Shown: in pieces, positions 34,152 through 46,100 of the stretch
Layout: each line of letters opens with the position of its first letter
Numbering within the stretch: the stretch's first letter is position 1
Source of the DNA: Exophiala sp. HKRS030
Lineage: Eukaryota > Ascomycota > Eurotiomycetes > Chaetothyriales > Herpotrichiellaceae
DNA: 64,000 nucleotides
Reading direction: 5' to 3'
NCBI GenBank assembly: GCA_023897205.1
Contig: JAHWDD010000014.1
Location: forward strand, 62,001-126,000
The notes under the pieces: model-generated
What the model was told of the DNA's origin: nothing
The model's input: only the letters and a program-made list of their open reading frames with translations
Database searches by the model: none
Position numbers and translations under genes: made by a program

Positions 34152-35882
34152 CCTGTGAGCTGACTCTGATGAAGGAGTGTTCACTGCGTAGCTTTGAAAG
34201 ACACGGGTGAAAGATTGCCAGTAGAATGGGCCCAATTGAGGTTTGATGTATATGGTTGACCTGGTTTGTAGAGAGCTATGTTTCTGGTGCTCTCGACGTC
34301 TCGGAATCTCCATCTGTCTTATAGTCGAGAAACAGATATGCATCCCTCGATGGACAGCAATAGAATGTAGGACATGGTAGTAGTACCAAAGGAAAACTAT
34401 TGAACTTTCTTTCTTGCTTCTGATCTTCTGGTTGTTCACAGGCGTCTAGGTGAATTTTGGTTTAACCTTGACCTTGGCATGTTACTCTGTACAACATGAA
34501 ATATGATCCTCGATACTAATTGAGCAGAAAGTATGAATGCCAAGAAGGGCTATTCACCCTAGAACTGGGGTGGAAGCTGCGCCCGACCTCTTTATGGTCT
34601 GTGTGCCAGATTCTAGATCTCCTATAGCCCCACTTTTATCAGCCGCAGCGTTACTATAGATGACGATGAGTTTGGCATCTCATGCGGCTGTGACAGCGAT
34701 AGATCTTTGGTTGGGTGGTGCCTCATACCGAAAATTATCAAAGTCCTAGTAAACCCTTAGATAGCCATATTACTGTTATAGTTACAGGAAAGAGATAGAA
34801 CTATGGCGCTTCTAAACGCTAAGACCTCAAGCCCTAGGGGGCTATCTTTAGCAGTTCCCAACTTCCTCGACTATACACCTTAATCTGAGCCCTCCTCGGA
34901 CGATACAAAGAGTTTTCATCATCTATATGGATAATTAGGAAAGTTGTTCCATTGAGCCGATTATGAACTTGGTAGCAAAGTTGTCTTGGACGATACCGTC
35001 TGAAATTTAACTTGTGAGGAATAAATCTGACATTATCCCCCAAGTACACACCAAAAGAAAAGAGTGTCCCAATGAGACACAGTCCTTCGTCCCCACCTCC
35101 ACCTTCTGAAGTGTTGCAATTTCAAGCGCCTCCGTTCCTCCCGTCGCCGATGTCAACAGGTTACCACTAGGTAGGCTTTTTGGTTGCTTGATGCCTATAA
35201 TCATAAGTCGAAATTATCATGTCCGTCCTCATAAGTATGAGTGTCCAAGATAGTTGCTGCTCGGTAACCAACCGCAGAGCACTTTGGTCAGATACGGAGT
35301 ATTGTTAAAAGTGCCTGCCTTATTAGGCATAGCGTAGACTTGGAGGTATAAAAAATAGCCCACTCTACTGTCTGGAACCCTCCTATTGGGACATGTTGTA
35401 TGCACTTCTTGTGACTTCAAAGAGGTAGCCAAGAAATCAAACTGTGGCATTCACATTTAGTGATTGCAAGTTACGTATGAGCACCTAAACATTCTCTCCA
35501 AGCTCCCGCCTCGCTTTTGAGAAACTCGATGCCGTCTTAGATGAGGCTCTTTTGAGTTCAAGCTCCAAGTATCAAATGGACAGGTGAAAGTGCTGCTCGC
35601 TAGCTATATCTGAGAAGAAGATTATATTGGCAGAATCGGTCACGCATTTGATACAACGTGTTGAATTGCAATACACTAGAATCACTTCTTTCCTTCTATC
35701 GCTATAGTAATGCACAGGGTATCGAAGAGATGCAGTTCTGTCTATTACGTTTTGTTTCGTCCCATCATTCATTCATAACCAACACTCTGGTCAAAGTTTC
35801 GCAACGAAAGACCCTGGATGGTGTACGGATGTCATGGAGAGTTCTGCAAGTATGGGCCCGGTGGAGTAGAGCAGTGGTTGCT
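34152..35882. other. Gene-poor 1.7-kb region
   Basis: Largest gap in the window. AT-richer than average, with only short, unrelated ORFs on both strands. One TACGGAGTA (35293-35301). I looked for transposase, reverse transcriptase and terminal repeats and found none that I can support; it could hold decayed repeat DNA. Confidence 0.5.
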
Positions 35883-38836
35883 TCACCCTTGTGAAATGCG
35901 GACCAACTTCTCGAGGATTGACAGGACGCCTGTAACGAGTCAGCACATTGGGCATGGAAACTAGACAACAAGAACAACTTACCAGTCACTCCTTGGGTCA
36001 AGGTTGCAGAAGCTTCGGTGTTCCTCGCTCCCACAGTCACAGTAACGACGTCCTTGATGGTGCCGGCCTTTTCCATTTTGTGGGCCCAGTTGAAAACATA
36101 CTCGTCCTCTCTCGAATCGCCAATAACCATCAGAAATTCAGGCATGCATTCACCCCGAGTCTCATACAGCTTTTCCAAACTATCGGTGATCATCTGAGCA
36201 GCGAGTCCTTTGTTGATCCCAACTTCAGAGATGTATAATCCGTCTTCGATTGGTACCGCACAGACGTTCTGTCCCTGACAGGCATCATTGATGTGGTTAG
36301 CACACTCGCCCGCTTGCTTGAAAGCTCCAGACACATCCTCGGCCTCGGCATAATCAAACACGACAGCCGAATGCCGCTCTTCAATTCTGCTGCCTTCAAT
36401 CCTGTCTACATAATATTGTAAGATGCTGCGGACTCCTTTCTTCCAGACTTTGGCATGTTCGGAGTTAGCCAGCTCTTCCCATTCATCCGTGTCCGGTGCC
36501 TTGACATAGGCACCATTCTCGGCGATGATTCCAAGACCACCCACAGGGCTAAACAAACGTTCCAGTTCCTCCGGCATACGCGAGCTCATCACATAGACCA
36601 TGTTCTTCGGGTCCTCAATAAGGTCATTCAGAACATCGATGGCACGTTTCGGGGTTGTAAGGATGATGTCAGCCGGAGAGCCCCAGGATGCTAGAGTTCC
36701 TTCGTAGTCAAGAATGATTAAGCGTTTCGAAGCGCTCTGGTATTTCGACTTGACCGAACTTACGGACAATCGTGGCACCGAAGTCGCTTCTCGAACCGAA
36801 TGTTCCTTCCAAGCACGATTGAGAGCCTTCATGTAGCGATCGTACCACGTCGTGGCATTCTGGTTCACGACAATATCGTACATCCCTTTCCACCGACGCT
36901 CTCTCTCTTCGGGCGACATCTCAAGTGCTTGTTTGATGGCCTCGGCACACTGAGTGTAGTGCCAGGGATTTACCAGAATAGCGTCGTGCCCAAAGACCGT
37001 CGCCGACCCAGTGAATTCGCTAAGCACAAGTGGGCCATGTTTGGGTTCGGCAAATTTGCCGTCCTGACACATGACAAACTCGTGACTGGTCAGATTCATT
37101 CCTTCACGCAGGCTGGTAATCATCAGGCACTCAGCCACGGTCAAAAGCGCGAGATATTGTGCAAAGTCAATGTCCTGTTTCAGGAAGACCAGTGGCTGAT
37201 GCGCCAGGGTTGAATGGGTCGAGTTGACCCGAGTAACAATGTCGGCAACTGTGGCGCTTAATTCAGGGTCCTCGGTAGAAGAAGTGGCAATCTGGATGAG
37301 CACCACCTGATCCTTGTACTGAGGATATTTGTTAAGGAAGAGCTCGTAGGAGAGAATCTTCTGACGAACTCCCCGAATGTTGTCCAACTTGTCTCGCCCG
37401 ACGAGAATACGCTTCCCTCGATACTTTTCTCGTATTGTCTTGACCCAGTCGAGTACCTCTGGTGCCCGGCGTTGCTGATCGAGAGCTTTCGGGTCAATCC
37501 CTATGGGGCAGGTGTTAACATGGACGAAACGACCATTTTCAAGGATGACGCCATGTTTGGTGGCTTCGACATTCAATAAGCGGCTACAAGTTTGCAGGAA
37601 GTGATGACCATACTCATCGTTCTGGAATCCTATCATGTTGGCGCCGAGTATACCTTCCAGTAACTCTGATCGGACTGCGAGACAGCGAAAAATCTCAGAT
37701 GATGGGAATGCCGTATGTAAGAAGAAACCAATCTCAGCCTCGGGAAGCTTTTGTCGGAGCAAGCCCGGCACCAACAGTAAGTGATAATCATGGATCCAAA
37801 TGATATCTCCTTTCTTATAGTTGTTTGCTATCCGATCGGCAAACGCTTCGTTGACTTTGACGTAGAAGACCCACGAATGGTCCTCGTATGCTTTACTTTT
37901 TGGGTGGTCGGGGATCTGGTAGTGGAAGACGGGCCATAGAATGGTTTTGCAGTAGTGTTCATAGTGTCCGTTGAGATCGCTGTCACTGACGTAGACTGCC
38001 AAAGAGTCATAGTCATTTTCTAATTTCTCTGCGATGCTCTCTTTCATGTGGTCTTCCAAGACATCAATGGGACACCCCAGAGTGCCTACCCACAACTTCT
38101 CATCGAGTAGATCGGCATCGGCAGCAGCATCAATGGCGTTGAATAGGCCTCCGTTGCCTATGACTGCTTTCTCCACAGTGTAGTCGAATTCCGAAAACCG
38201 GCGGTCGTGACTGACTGTCCTTGATCTTCGATGCCCGCCTCGCCCCGACTTCTTCTGGGCTTTCTGTAGCACAGCCGCAGCCTTCTCCCTAACCTCGACC
38301 GCCGCATGCTTTAGAATCGAACTTGGTGGAGGTGACTTGGCCCTCGACGGTGGCTGATTCCATACAAAGCTCTTGCCCCATCCCGGAGAGTGTATATCGT
38401 GGCGGGAGATGCCTCGAAGCTCTTTGAGTGTTACTGGACGTGCAGCCGACGGGATGTTTTCCTCGACCACCTTCTGACCCTGCTCTTGTTTCTGCTTGAC
38501 GTGCGATGGAAGGGATAGCGCCATGGGACGCTGGACATGAGGACGGAAGATACTCTCATGATCGGTGGTCGCTCCTGGTGTCTGAATCAAGGAGTCTGGG
38601 GTCTTGGTGAGGGCTGTGGGGATGGCCGCATTTGACTTGGGTGTAAACAGGCTGACAGAGGATAGACTGTCTGCTTTGGGTGTCTGAGATAAGGCTACTG
38701 GAGAAGTGGCATTGACTGGAAGGCTGGAGCCGGCTTTGTGTATCTCTGGGGACTCGGGCCCCGAGCCAGTCCAGGATGGCGGGCCATCGAAGTTGACCGT
38801 ATACGGCAAGAAGAGGCTTGCAACGAAGATCGTCAT
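35883..38836 (-). CDS. Trehalose-6-phosphate synthase complex subunit, Tps3/Tsl1-like
   Basis: Two exons: 38836-35983 and 35929-35883; the 53-nt intron restores TQGVTG-VLSILEKL and a normal C-terminus. 966 residues. The N-terminus (MTIFVASLFLPYTVNF) is the family's; about 250 Ser/Pro-rich residues follow, as in the large regulatory subunits. The GT20 synthase-like domain spans about 265-690 (WVGTLGCPIDVLED, IIWIHDYHLLLVPGLLRQ, FFLHTAFPSSEIFR, TSLREGMNLTSHEFV). The HAD phosphatase-like domain spans about 705-950. Its motif I is LDYEGTL: the nucleophile D710 is present but the second Asp, the general acid/base, is E712. This, with the long N-terminus, points to a regulatory Tps3/Tsl1-type subunit rather than the Tps2 phosphatase. 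Cytosolic, stress-linked trehalose synthesis. Confidence 0.9.
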
Positions 38837-40000
38837 TGTAGCATAGGGGCGATAATGACAAGTATATCTCGAGGAGGAGTACAAGTGTCAGATAAATCGC
38901 TCTGAGAGAGACAATCCGGTGGTGGAAAATAGGAAGACGTCGAGGTGCGACTGTTGGACGTAGAGAGGAAGACGGAGGATGGACTGGAAAGAGACGGTGG
39001 GTAACGACACAATCAGAAGTGGAAGAGAAGAAGAAGAGGAGAGAAAAGAAAGAATTGATTGTCGAGTAGTGAGTAGAAGAGTATAGTGAACAATGAGCAG
39101 TGAGCAGTGAGCAACAGTACGTCGGGTTGGAATGAATTGGCTTCAACCGGAGCAATGTCCCGGGCGGAGCGGTGCCCAAGAGAATGAATTTCGCGTTACG
39201 CGTTGTGGTTCAGCATGGGGAAGTAGGAAGGGACCATTGTATGTGCTTTGGGTTACACTAACGCCGTCATGGCAGGAGAAGCTGCTAGCAGTGCATCGCG
39301 CGATTCCACGATTCCACGATTCCACGACGATGTTCTGTATACAAAGAAACACGAAACAGAACTTCAAGCCGGTTCGGCAGGTTTTTTTCGGGACACGAAG
39401 CTCTTAAGAATGACGCACGTGGTGGGGATGACAGATGAGGTGCCAACAGGAACAGGCTTGAAATAATGGACCTAATCGCTTGCAGTAGTCGCACCTTGCA
39501 CAAAGAGGGCAATAGAGGGGCCTGTTAGCTAATAGCCCGCCCGGAAACCAGCGTCTAAGAGCCAGTTAGACACCGTTATCGAAGGAGCACTGCCGCCTAA
39601 CATGTCCAAGATAGCGGATTTATTGTACATATCTATGCTGAGCTGCTCTCTGTCCTTTCCAGTGGCCCGGCAATGGATTCCGTGGCATCACCTCGCCAGT
39701 AATAATCAAACTCTTTTCCAACAACATTTAGGGAGGTCTCGTACTCGTATCGCTCTGGACTGCAGGCTGGCGAGCCCAATTCTTCTCGTTCTCGTCCCTC
39801 CTTCTTCCGCCTGCACGTCTCATACCACTTTTTCTCCATCCAGTCAAATCAAAGGCCGACACCACAACTGCCTTGTCGAGAGATGCATCTAAGCATGTGC
39901 TCCTTGCTCTCGACTCGGCTGGCTGCTCCCTCTTGTGAACTCTACTCGCTCTTTCTCCCATCCTCATCCGACCTTTCCCTCCTCATCCCTTCCATCCACG
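38837..40000. promoter_or_regulatory. Divergent promoter region of the trehalose subunit and STK19-like genes
   Basis: 1.16 kb between two start codons. The first 250 bp upstream of the trehalose gene are pyrimidine-rich on its coding strand (for example around 39005-39060), as is usual for strong fungal promoters and 5' UTRs. A three-unit ATTCCACG repeat is at 39303-39326. No coding potential that I trust. Confidence 0.55.
39303..39326. repeat. Three tandem 8-bp units
   Basis: ATTCCACG is repeated three times without mismatch. Confidence 0.9.
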
Positions 40001-41200
40001 ATGCCTCTCTATCTGACCGGGGCCCACTCCTCCCGCGTCAGTAAGCCGGGTCAAAGATCCCTCAACAACAACAATACCCGTCGTCATTCTGCCTCGCCCT
40101 TCGCGAACATTCCACGCACCAAAGCATCCGTTTCGAGGACAAAGCCACTTTTCGAAAGTCTCGACGATGGCGACGAGGACGAAGAAAGACTAGACGCTAC
40201 TGGAAAAATCCTCCCCACTTTGTCCATCGATGGGGCCCAGGATGTTCTTTCCGCTATGCAACATGCTCGTGCTACCATGTTTGCACCTATTCCAGATCGA
40301 GCGGGCATGAACAGCGTCCGCATCGCCGAGGTTCTGAATTTCCAGAAGAACCTCCCTGCTATGGTGTCGCTGGCTCATGTCCATGCTGTCGTATCAGCGT
40401 CTTCAAAGACCGAGCGCCAGCTCGCCGCGCTTCAGGCTGCCGGGAAGGTGCGTAAGCTCAGGGTAACCGGTCGAGGTAACGACATTAGTGGTACTAGTGA
40501 GGTCTTGATCACAATGAACGATTTGCGACTCCTGCTGGAGCGAAGTAGAGTTGCCACAGAGGTTATTTCTGATTTCTGCAGCCTTCTTTTGCATCAGCCT
40601 AGGGCCACATCAGTCTCTGCTCAAGCTCTACCAGCGTCTCATGTGACTGCTTTGACGCGAACCGGCTTCCTTGTTTCTTCCTCTCTGTCTGGCTCCCGCA
40701 ACCTTTCCTTGGCAGGTTCATCTCTGGTGGGCATGCCAAAGATTTCTCGTGCAGCCTCTGGTACTTCTGACGCCGTGGGCGGAGAAGCAGCGTTCGAAGA
40801 ACTGGGTGGGACCGGCGGTGCGAAGCGCCCTACCTCTGGACCCCAGAGCACCACAGGAAGTGACTTGACACTGTCCGTACCCAACTTGGGCCCCTACCTC
40901 AGGTTACTCAATGCTGGACGTGCCCATCTGCTTGAGCTCCTGGGGAAATCCAAATATAAGGAAGGCCCTTTGTACCTCCTGCGGGAGCGATGGGATGGTG
41001 CCATTGATTCTGACAACCGAATCTCGTCTGCAAAGCGTCTCCGCGGAGAGTTCTCTGCTGTTCTGCCGGCCAAGACAAAAAAATGGAAAGACCTGTATGG
41101 TCTGAACTTCGACTGGGTTGTTGAAGAATGTCTGGGAGCCGGCTTGATTGAGCTTTTCGAGACCAAGAGTGTCGGCCTTGGTATAAGAGCATTGGGCTGA
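40001..41200 (+). CDS. STK19-family winged-helix protein
   Basis: Single exon, 399 residues from the ATG at 40001. The family was named serine/threonine kinase 19 but human STK19 is now understood as a DNA-binding tandem winged-helix protein, recently placed in transcription-coupled repair. Landmarks: FAPIPDRAGMNSVRIAEVLN, MVSLAHVHAVVSASSKTERQ, then KVRKLRVTGRGNDISGTSEV, and the C-terminal helices GPYLRLLNAGRAHLLELLGK, LKRLRGEF-like SAKRLRGEFSAVLP and GLNFDWVVEECLGAGLIELF. There are no kinase motifs. Residues 1-70 are disordered with Arg/Ser and an acidic DDGDEDEE patch; a Gly/Ser-rich loop (about 240-300) interrupts the domain. Likely nuclear. Confidence 0.85.
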   Translation: MPLYLTGAHSSRVSKPGQRSLNNNNTRRHSASPFANIPRTKASVSRTKPLFESLDDGDEDEERLDATGKILPTLSIDGAQDVLSAMQHARATMFAPIPDRAGMNSVRIAEVLNFQKNLPAMVSLAHVHAVVSASSKTERQLAALQAAGKVRKLRVTGRGNDISGTSEVLITMNDLRLLLERSRVATEVISDFCSLLLHQPRATSVSAQALPASHVTALTRTGFLVSSSLSGSRNLSLAGSSLVGMPKISRAASGTSDAVGGEAAFEELGGTGGAKRPTSGPQSTTGSDLTLSVPNLGPYLRLLNAGRAHLLELLGKSKYKEGPLYLLRERWDGAIDSDNRISSAKRLRGEFSAVLPAKTKKWKDLYGLNFDWVVEECLGAGLIELFETKSVGLGIRALG

Positions 41201-41805
41201 ACGACTTTTAAATTGCTGCCAAGCAGGTTCTGCAAGTCAGCTTCCAAAACCTTCAAGAAACCGCGTCCTATCATTCCGGGCAATTCGCCAGGCTCGTGGA
41301 AGGCAACAGGGCGATCTTACCTATGTAAGCTATCATGTCATCCTCCCAGAGTTGAGCTGGGACAAGATACACCGGCGTCGTGGAGTAAGGCAATGAAATG
41401 CGACAATCTAAGCAACGCCGCCGTTTACGCACAAGAGTCAGGTCAGATGCTAGAAGAGGATACTATCTCAAGTCAGCGTCGGACGAGTCAAAATTCGTCG
41501 CAGAACTGCCAACATTATATTACAGATATAAAATTATGAACTAGATCTCTCTCGAAGGCGAAAGAGAGCATGCCTGCGCATGTACAGTCACCGGCGCTCG
41601 AGAATCAGGTACAGGGTATCTCTGTGTACAACATATAAATCACACATCAGAAGGAAATCATGTAATATTTACTTATACAAGGTACCTAGTCACACCTGTA
41701 CAATACATGGCGCTCTAAATTGATTCAGCACCAACGCATCAACTTTGCTTAGTTTTGTTAAAGTGTCTAGCTCTTTCCTCGGCTTTGTGAATGACCGGGC
41801 AAAAA
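41201..41805. other. Intergenic between convergent genes
   Basis: 605 bp between two stop codons, AT-rich in the middle. No gene seen. Confidence 0.55.
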
Positions 41806-42711
41806 CTACATCTTTCCACCGCTCAACTTCTCGGCAATCTTTTGCATGCGCTCCTGGTCCTTCATGACCCGTTCGTTGACCTCCGACGACAACCTCAAAC
41901 CACCGCGACCCTGGTCTCCGGTCCTGTCCCTTCCTCGCCGGATCATGTCCTCGACCGTGTCAGGCGGGCCCTGTCGGTCCCAGATGCTCTTCGTGGTCTG
42001 GAACGCCTGGTCAATGGCCTCGGTCAACTGTTCCTTGGTGGTGATGAAGTGCCTCGCGTTCATGTAGAGGGTGTGCAGCCGGTCCAGGCGCTCCTCGTGC
42101 TTCACGGCCTGCCTCGCCTGGTAGGCCTCCCGACGGGCGGCGTAGATGGCCTCCTCTTCCTCGGGCGACAGGTCGTGCACCTTCTGGGGTCTCATCGAGC
42201 TCGGCACCGAGGCGTTGGTGAGCCTCTCGTCCTCGCGCTGGGCCTGGGTCATCAGCCTCGCGTTCTGTCTCTGGCGTTGCTGACTCCGCCAGGCGATCTG
42301 GCCGTCGATGTGGACCTTCCGGGCGTGCAGTTCCTCGAGACCTTGCCGGAGCTGGGTCTTGCGGAGCTCCGCCATCCGCTGTTTGTATTTTCCCATCTCC
42401 GTGAGGTGGTCGGGCGGTGGGACATTCTTGGGTAAAGGGTCGCGGGTCACGTTGGCGAGGTACTCTTTGCCAGGCTTGTCGGGACGGCGTCGCGGGAAGA
42501 GCTCGCGTGGGACAGGGAGGATACCCTTCACCACGGGTTTCGGTTCGCCGACGGGCTGATGAGGTCCGGGGACGTCGATGAAGGCTGGAGATTCCGGGGG
42601 GATGTGCAGACGTGACGAGGTCGACGTGAAGGTCCGGGTGGCCTGGGTTGTGGGAGAATTGAACAGGCGCAGCCGGCACGCGCGACATACAGAGCCGGAG
42701 AGAGTGTCCAT
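41806..42711 (-). CDS. PET123: Mitochondrial small-subunit ribosomal protein mS26 (Pet123)
   Basis: Single exon, 301 residues. The start is followed by a presequence-like stretch (CRACRLRLFNSPTTQATRTF). The body has the family's KGILPVPRELFPRRRPDKPG and then a long, highly charged helical region (KYKQRMAELRKTQLRQGLEE, ERLDRLHTLYMNARHFITTK), typical of this fungal mitoribosome component, which sits in the 37S subunit. Length is a little below yeast Pet123. No intron. It converges with the STK19-like gene. A competing ORF in another frame (42011-42967) is an artefact of high GC. Confidence 0.85.
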   Translation of the reverse strand: MDTLSGSVCRACRLRLFNSPTTQATRTFTSTSSRLHIPPESPAFIDVPGPHQPVGEPKPVVKGILPVPRELFPRRRPDKPGKEYLANVTRDPLPKNVPPPDHLTEMGKYKQRMAELRKTQLRQGLEELHARKVHIDGQIAWRSQQRQRQNARLMTQAQREDERLTNASVPSSMRPQKVHDLSPEEEEAIYAARREAYQARQAVKHEERLDRLHTLYMNARHFITTKEQLTEAIDQAFQTTKSIWDRQGPPDTVEDMIRRGRDRTGDQGRGGLRLSSEVNERVMKDQERMQKIAEKLSGGKM

Positions 42712-43155
42712 GGTTTTTGTTTGACACTCTTGGACTCCGGGTTACTATACTCTGACAGTAGGAAACGATTGACCTCAGATTCGAGGTGATGGCCAAATGT
42801 TCTGATTCTGTTACAGTCGAGGGAAGAATCGCAGCTTTCGAAAAGTCAGTAAATTTCGGATAAACTGCGGCAACTTGGTCAACACCAAATAGGCAGGTAA
42901 ATCTTGGCGCTACTCTCACGCGCCTTTGGACCAGTAGATCCAAAGGGTTCGCCCCAAACAAATTCATTGCTGAGGCGAATCAAAGCTCATTGTGATGCTA
43001 CATTCAAGTAGATACGCAATTGACTGACCAGATAAAGTAAGGCAAGTAGATTTCAGGAGAAAGGTACAAGCATGATTGTTGACACGAAATCTATCTGGTA
43101 AATCTCTACTCTACAGTGGTGACATTGAGATACCGTCAGGTGCCGACGAAGCTCC
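42712..43155. other. Intergenic region
   Basis: 444 bp between the mS26 start and the stop of the second ABCC transporter, both minus strand. It contains the mS26 promoter; nothing else seen. Confidence 0.55.
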
Positions 43156-46100
43156 CTACATTTCCACTCCCGCCGTCATATGGCTTTTGCTCGATTTATA
43201 CAAGGCCGAAAACGCCGAATCTCTTCGCGCCAATAGTGCTCGAGGCGTGTCCAATTCCCGCAGCCTACCCCCGTCGAGTACGGCGATGCGATCGCTGTCC
43301 AGGATCGTGTCGAGTCTGTGAGCAACCACAATCATCGTGTGAGTGGCGAACTCCTCGCGGATGACGCGTTGCATGAAGGCGTCGGTCTCTCGGTCTACAT
43401 TGCTGGTGGCTTCGTCAAGGAGGACAACCTTTCCCGCTGTGGCCGGGGCAGCTCCATCCTCGGGTCGTTGTACAGAACGTCCATGTATCGCAGCAGTAGT
43501 CATCGTCGCTGCAGGTATCGAGGTCTTCAAGATTGCTCGTGCCACCCCGAACAGCTGCTTCTGCCCTTGGGACAGGGCGTCAGATCTCACGGCCGAGTCT
43601 AGACCACCCTGTACTTGAATCAGTTGCCACAAGTTTACTCTTGACAAGACGGTCACCAGCTGTGCGTCAGTGTAGAAGGCACCCAGGTCGAGATTTCGTC
43701 TGACGCTCCCAGCGAAAAGGAAAACATCCTGTGGGATGGTGATGATGCGTTCGCGGACGGCGTCCCTAGACAGATTTTTGAGGTCAACCCCATCGATCGA
43801 TATCGAACCTCCTGTCGAGGGCTCGAGGAGGCCCAGGATCGTGAGGAGAAGGGAACTCTTTCCGCTTCCCGTCCTGCCGCAAATGCCAATTTTCTCTCCA
43901 GGACGGATTGACATGGAGATCCCGTCCAGGATCATCCTCTCGTCGTTGAAGCCGGCTCGGAGATTTCGAATCTCAATTGCGCCATGCTCAGGCCATGCAG
44001 AACTCTTTCGGCCCAGACATTTATCTTCCCCTCGGGCTCCCTCTTCTCGCGTTGTCCGAGCAAACTCCCGTGTGCGCGTAATGGCTCCAAGGGAGACCTC
44101 CAGTTGCGTCCAGAATTGCAGCAGGAGCGAGAGGATCTCGTTGAAGCTCAAGATGTTGTTTAGTGAAAGACCCAGCGAACTCGGATCCGAGGCAGCCCTC
44201 AACTTGACCGCCATCGTGACCACGACAATCGCAAGACCCGCAACAATGAGGTCAAGTACAAGGTTCAACCATCGTTGAGCGCAGAACAGAAGATAGTACG
44301 GCAGTTGTGAGTTGTCGAGCCGACCCATCATCTCCTCCGTAAACTTATTCTCCCAACCAAATGCTTTGATACTCGACAGACCAGCAAGGGTGTCGAGGAA
44401 GTGTGAATACAGAGGACTTCTCATTTCGAGGTCCAGCAGTCGCAGGCGGCGCGATGTGCGAAGGTAGACTTTTTGCAAGAGGTAGAGCACGGCAAACACC
44501 ACGGGGACAGTCACCGCCATGTAGCTCGAGCCGGTCGATATGAGGGCGAGCGATCCGAACCCCCAGAAGAGGTAGACGATGCTGCAGAGCAATCCAGTCG
44601 GTAGCTGCGTGTCGACAACGGTCATGTCCTGGCTGAACCTGTTGAGGATTGCCCCCACCTGTCCGTTCTCGCCAGCGAGAAAGGGATAAGATGCGCCCAT
44701 GACGGCATCAAGCAGTGTCTGATGCAGCGATGAGGCCGATTGTGGCACCAGTCGAAGAAACATGGTCCAGCAGAGAAGCGCGAAGAAGAGCAGGTTGCCA
44801 CACGCCAGACAGGCGTAGAGTGGCATCCATTTCGATTCGTGGTGTCCGTTGTCGGCTGTCCACCATTGCAAAACAACTTGAGAGGTGTAGTAACACACGG
44901 TATTGCTTGAGGCAAACGCAAAGAATGTGAGCACCCAAACCCCACGTACCGATTTGAAATAGTAAATGTAGTCAGCAAAATCACCATCAAGTTTCTTCCG
45001 AATCGGCTCGGGCTGGTCGTTGCCACTCTCCCGTGTGCAATTTGTGCTTGGGTGATCTTGGATGGGGCTCTCTTGACGTTCATTTGCAGTCTTTTCGAGG
45101 TTGATCTCGTCGGCCTGTGAATAGATTTCGTCACCGACAAGTGTCTCGCTTTTGGTATGAGATTGAATGTTTGTCCGGACACTGACCTGCCGTAAGTCAT
45201 TGAGGGATACAATGTTGTCTGCGGCGGATTCGTACTTTGTCGCGTGTGTAACCAACACGACAGCAGCATCGAGTCTCCGGAATAATCCTCTAGATCCGAG
45301 CATTTTGTTCATGATCTTGTTCTCGGTGTCTGCGTCGAGGGCACTGAGGACATCGTCGAGCAGAAGCAGCTTTGGCCGATGGTAGAGTGCCCTCGCAAGG
45401 GCAATCCGCTGTCTTTGGCCTCCACTCAGGCTCACGGCCTGACCGTTGACGAGGGTGAGATCTCCATTCGGCATCTCCAAGAGATCAGGGGTCACACAGC
45501 ATGAATTCACGACTTCAGAGTACCATTTCATGTCGACCGGGGCTCGCTTGACCCCACATATGTTGTCACGTATGGAGGCGCTGAACAGCCACGGTAACTG
45601 AGGGCAATAGGAGATTTTGCTGCTCATGATCGAGAGCGTTCCTTGAACGTGTCGAGAGTCGCCGATGAAACGTTTGAGAAAAGTCGACTTTCCGCATCCA
45701 CTTGGGCCCGTGATTATTGTTAACGAGCTCGGATAGAGTACTAGGTCGACTTCCTTGATATCTGACTTTGTGTCAGAAGCATCAACGAGCCAACTATTAC
45801 GCAGCAGAGCGGTGGGCTTGTTGTGACATTTTTCAGCCAAAGGAAAGCGAATCTCGTCCTGCGGGTTACAGTCCGTTGTGGTTGAGATGCCACTACCAGA
45901 TTGGTGTCTTTTTTCCGTCAGGTACTTTTCAATTCGGTTGAGCGATCCAAAACACGATGCCATGAAGGGAACGGCAGTCAACAGCTCGTTTGCCGGTGTC
46001 GTCACCAAAGATATGAGTGCCAGGCTGGTGAACGCTCGAGAAACGTCAAGCGACTGCGTGCCGTCCCCTCGGGCTTTTATCGCGTATGCGATAAACGTCA

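Noticed and set aside
34440..35760. Possible retrotransposon or DNA transposon remains
   Set aside because: Frames in this gap were read on both strands. I found no integrase, reverse transcriptase or transposase motif and no terminal repeats.
38556..39179. 207-codon minus-strand frame upstream of the trehalose subunit
   Set aside because: Starts in pyrimidine-rich leader sequence and overlaps the true gene in another frame; no domain.
42011..42967. 318-codon open frame on the minus strand
   Set aside because: Overlaps mS26 in another frame; composition is Arg/Pro/Gly-rich as expected from a GC-rich shadow.
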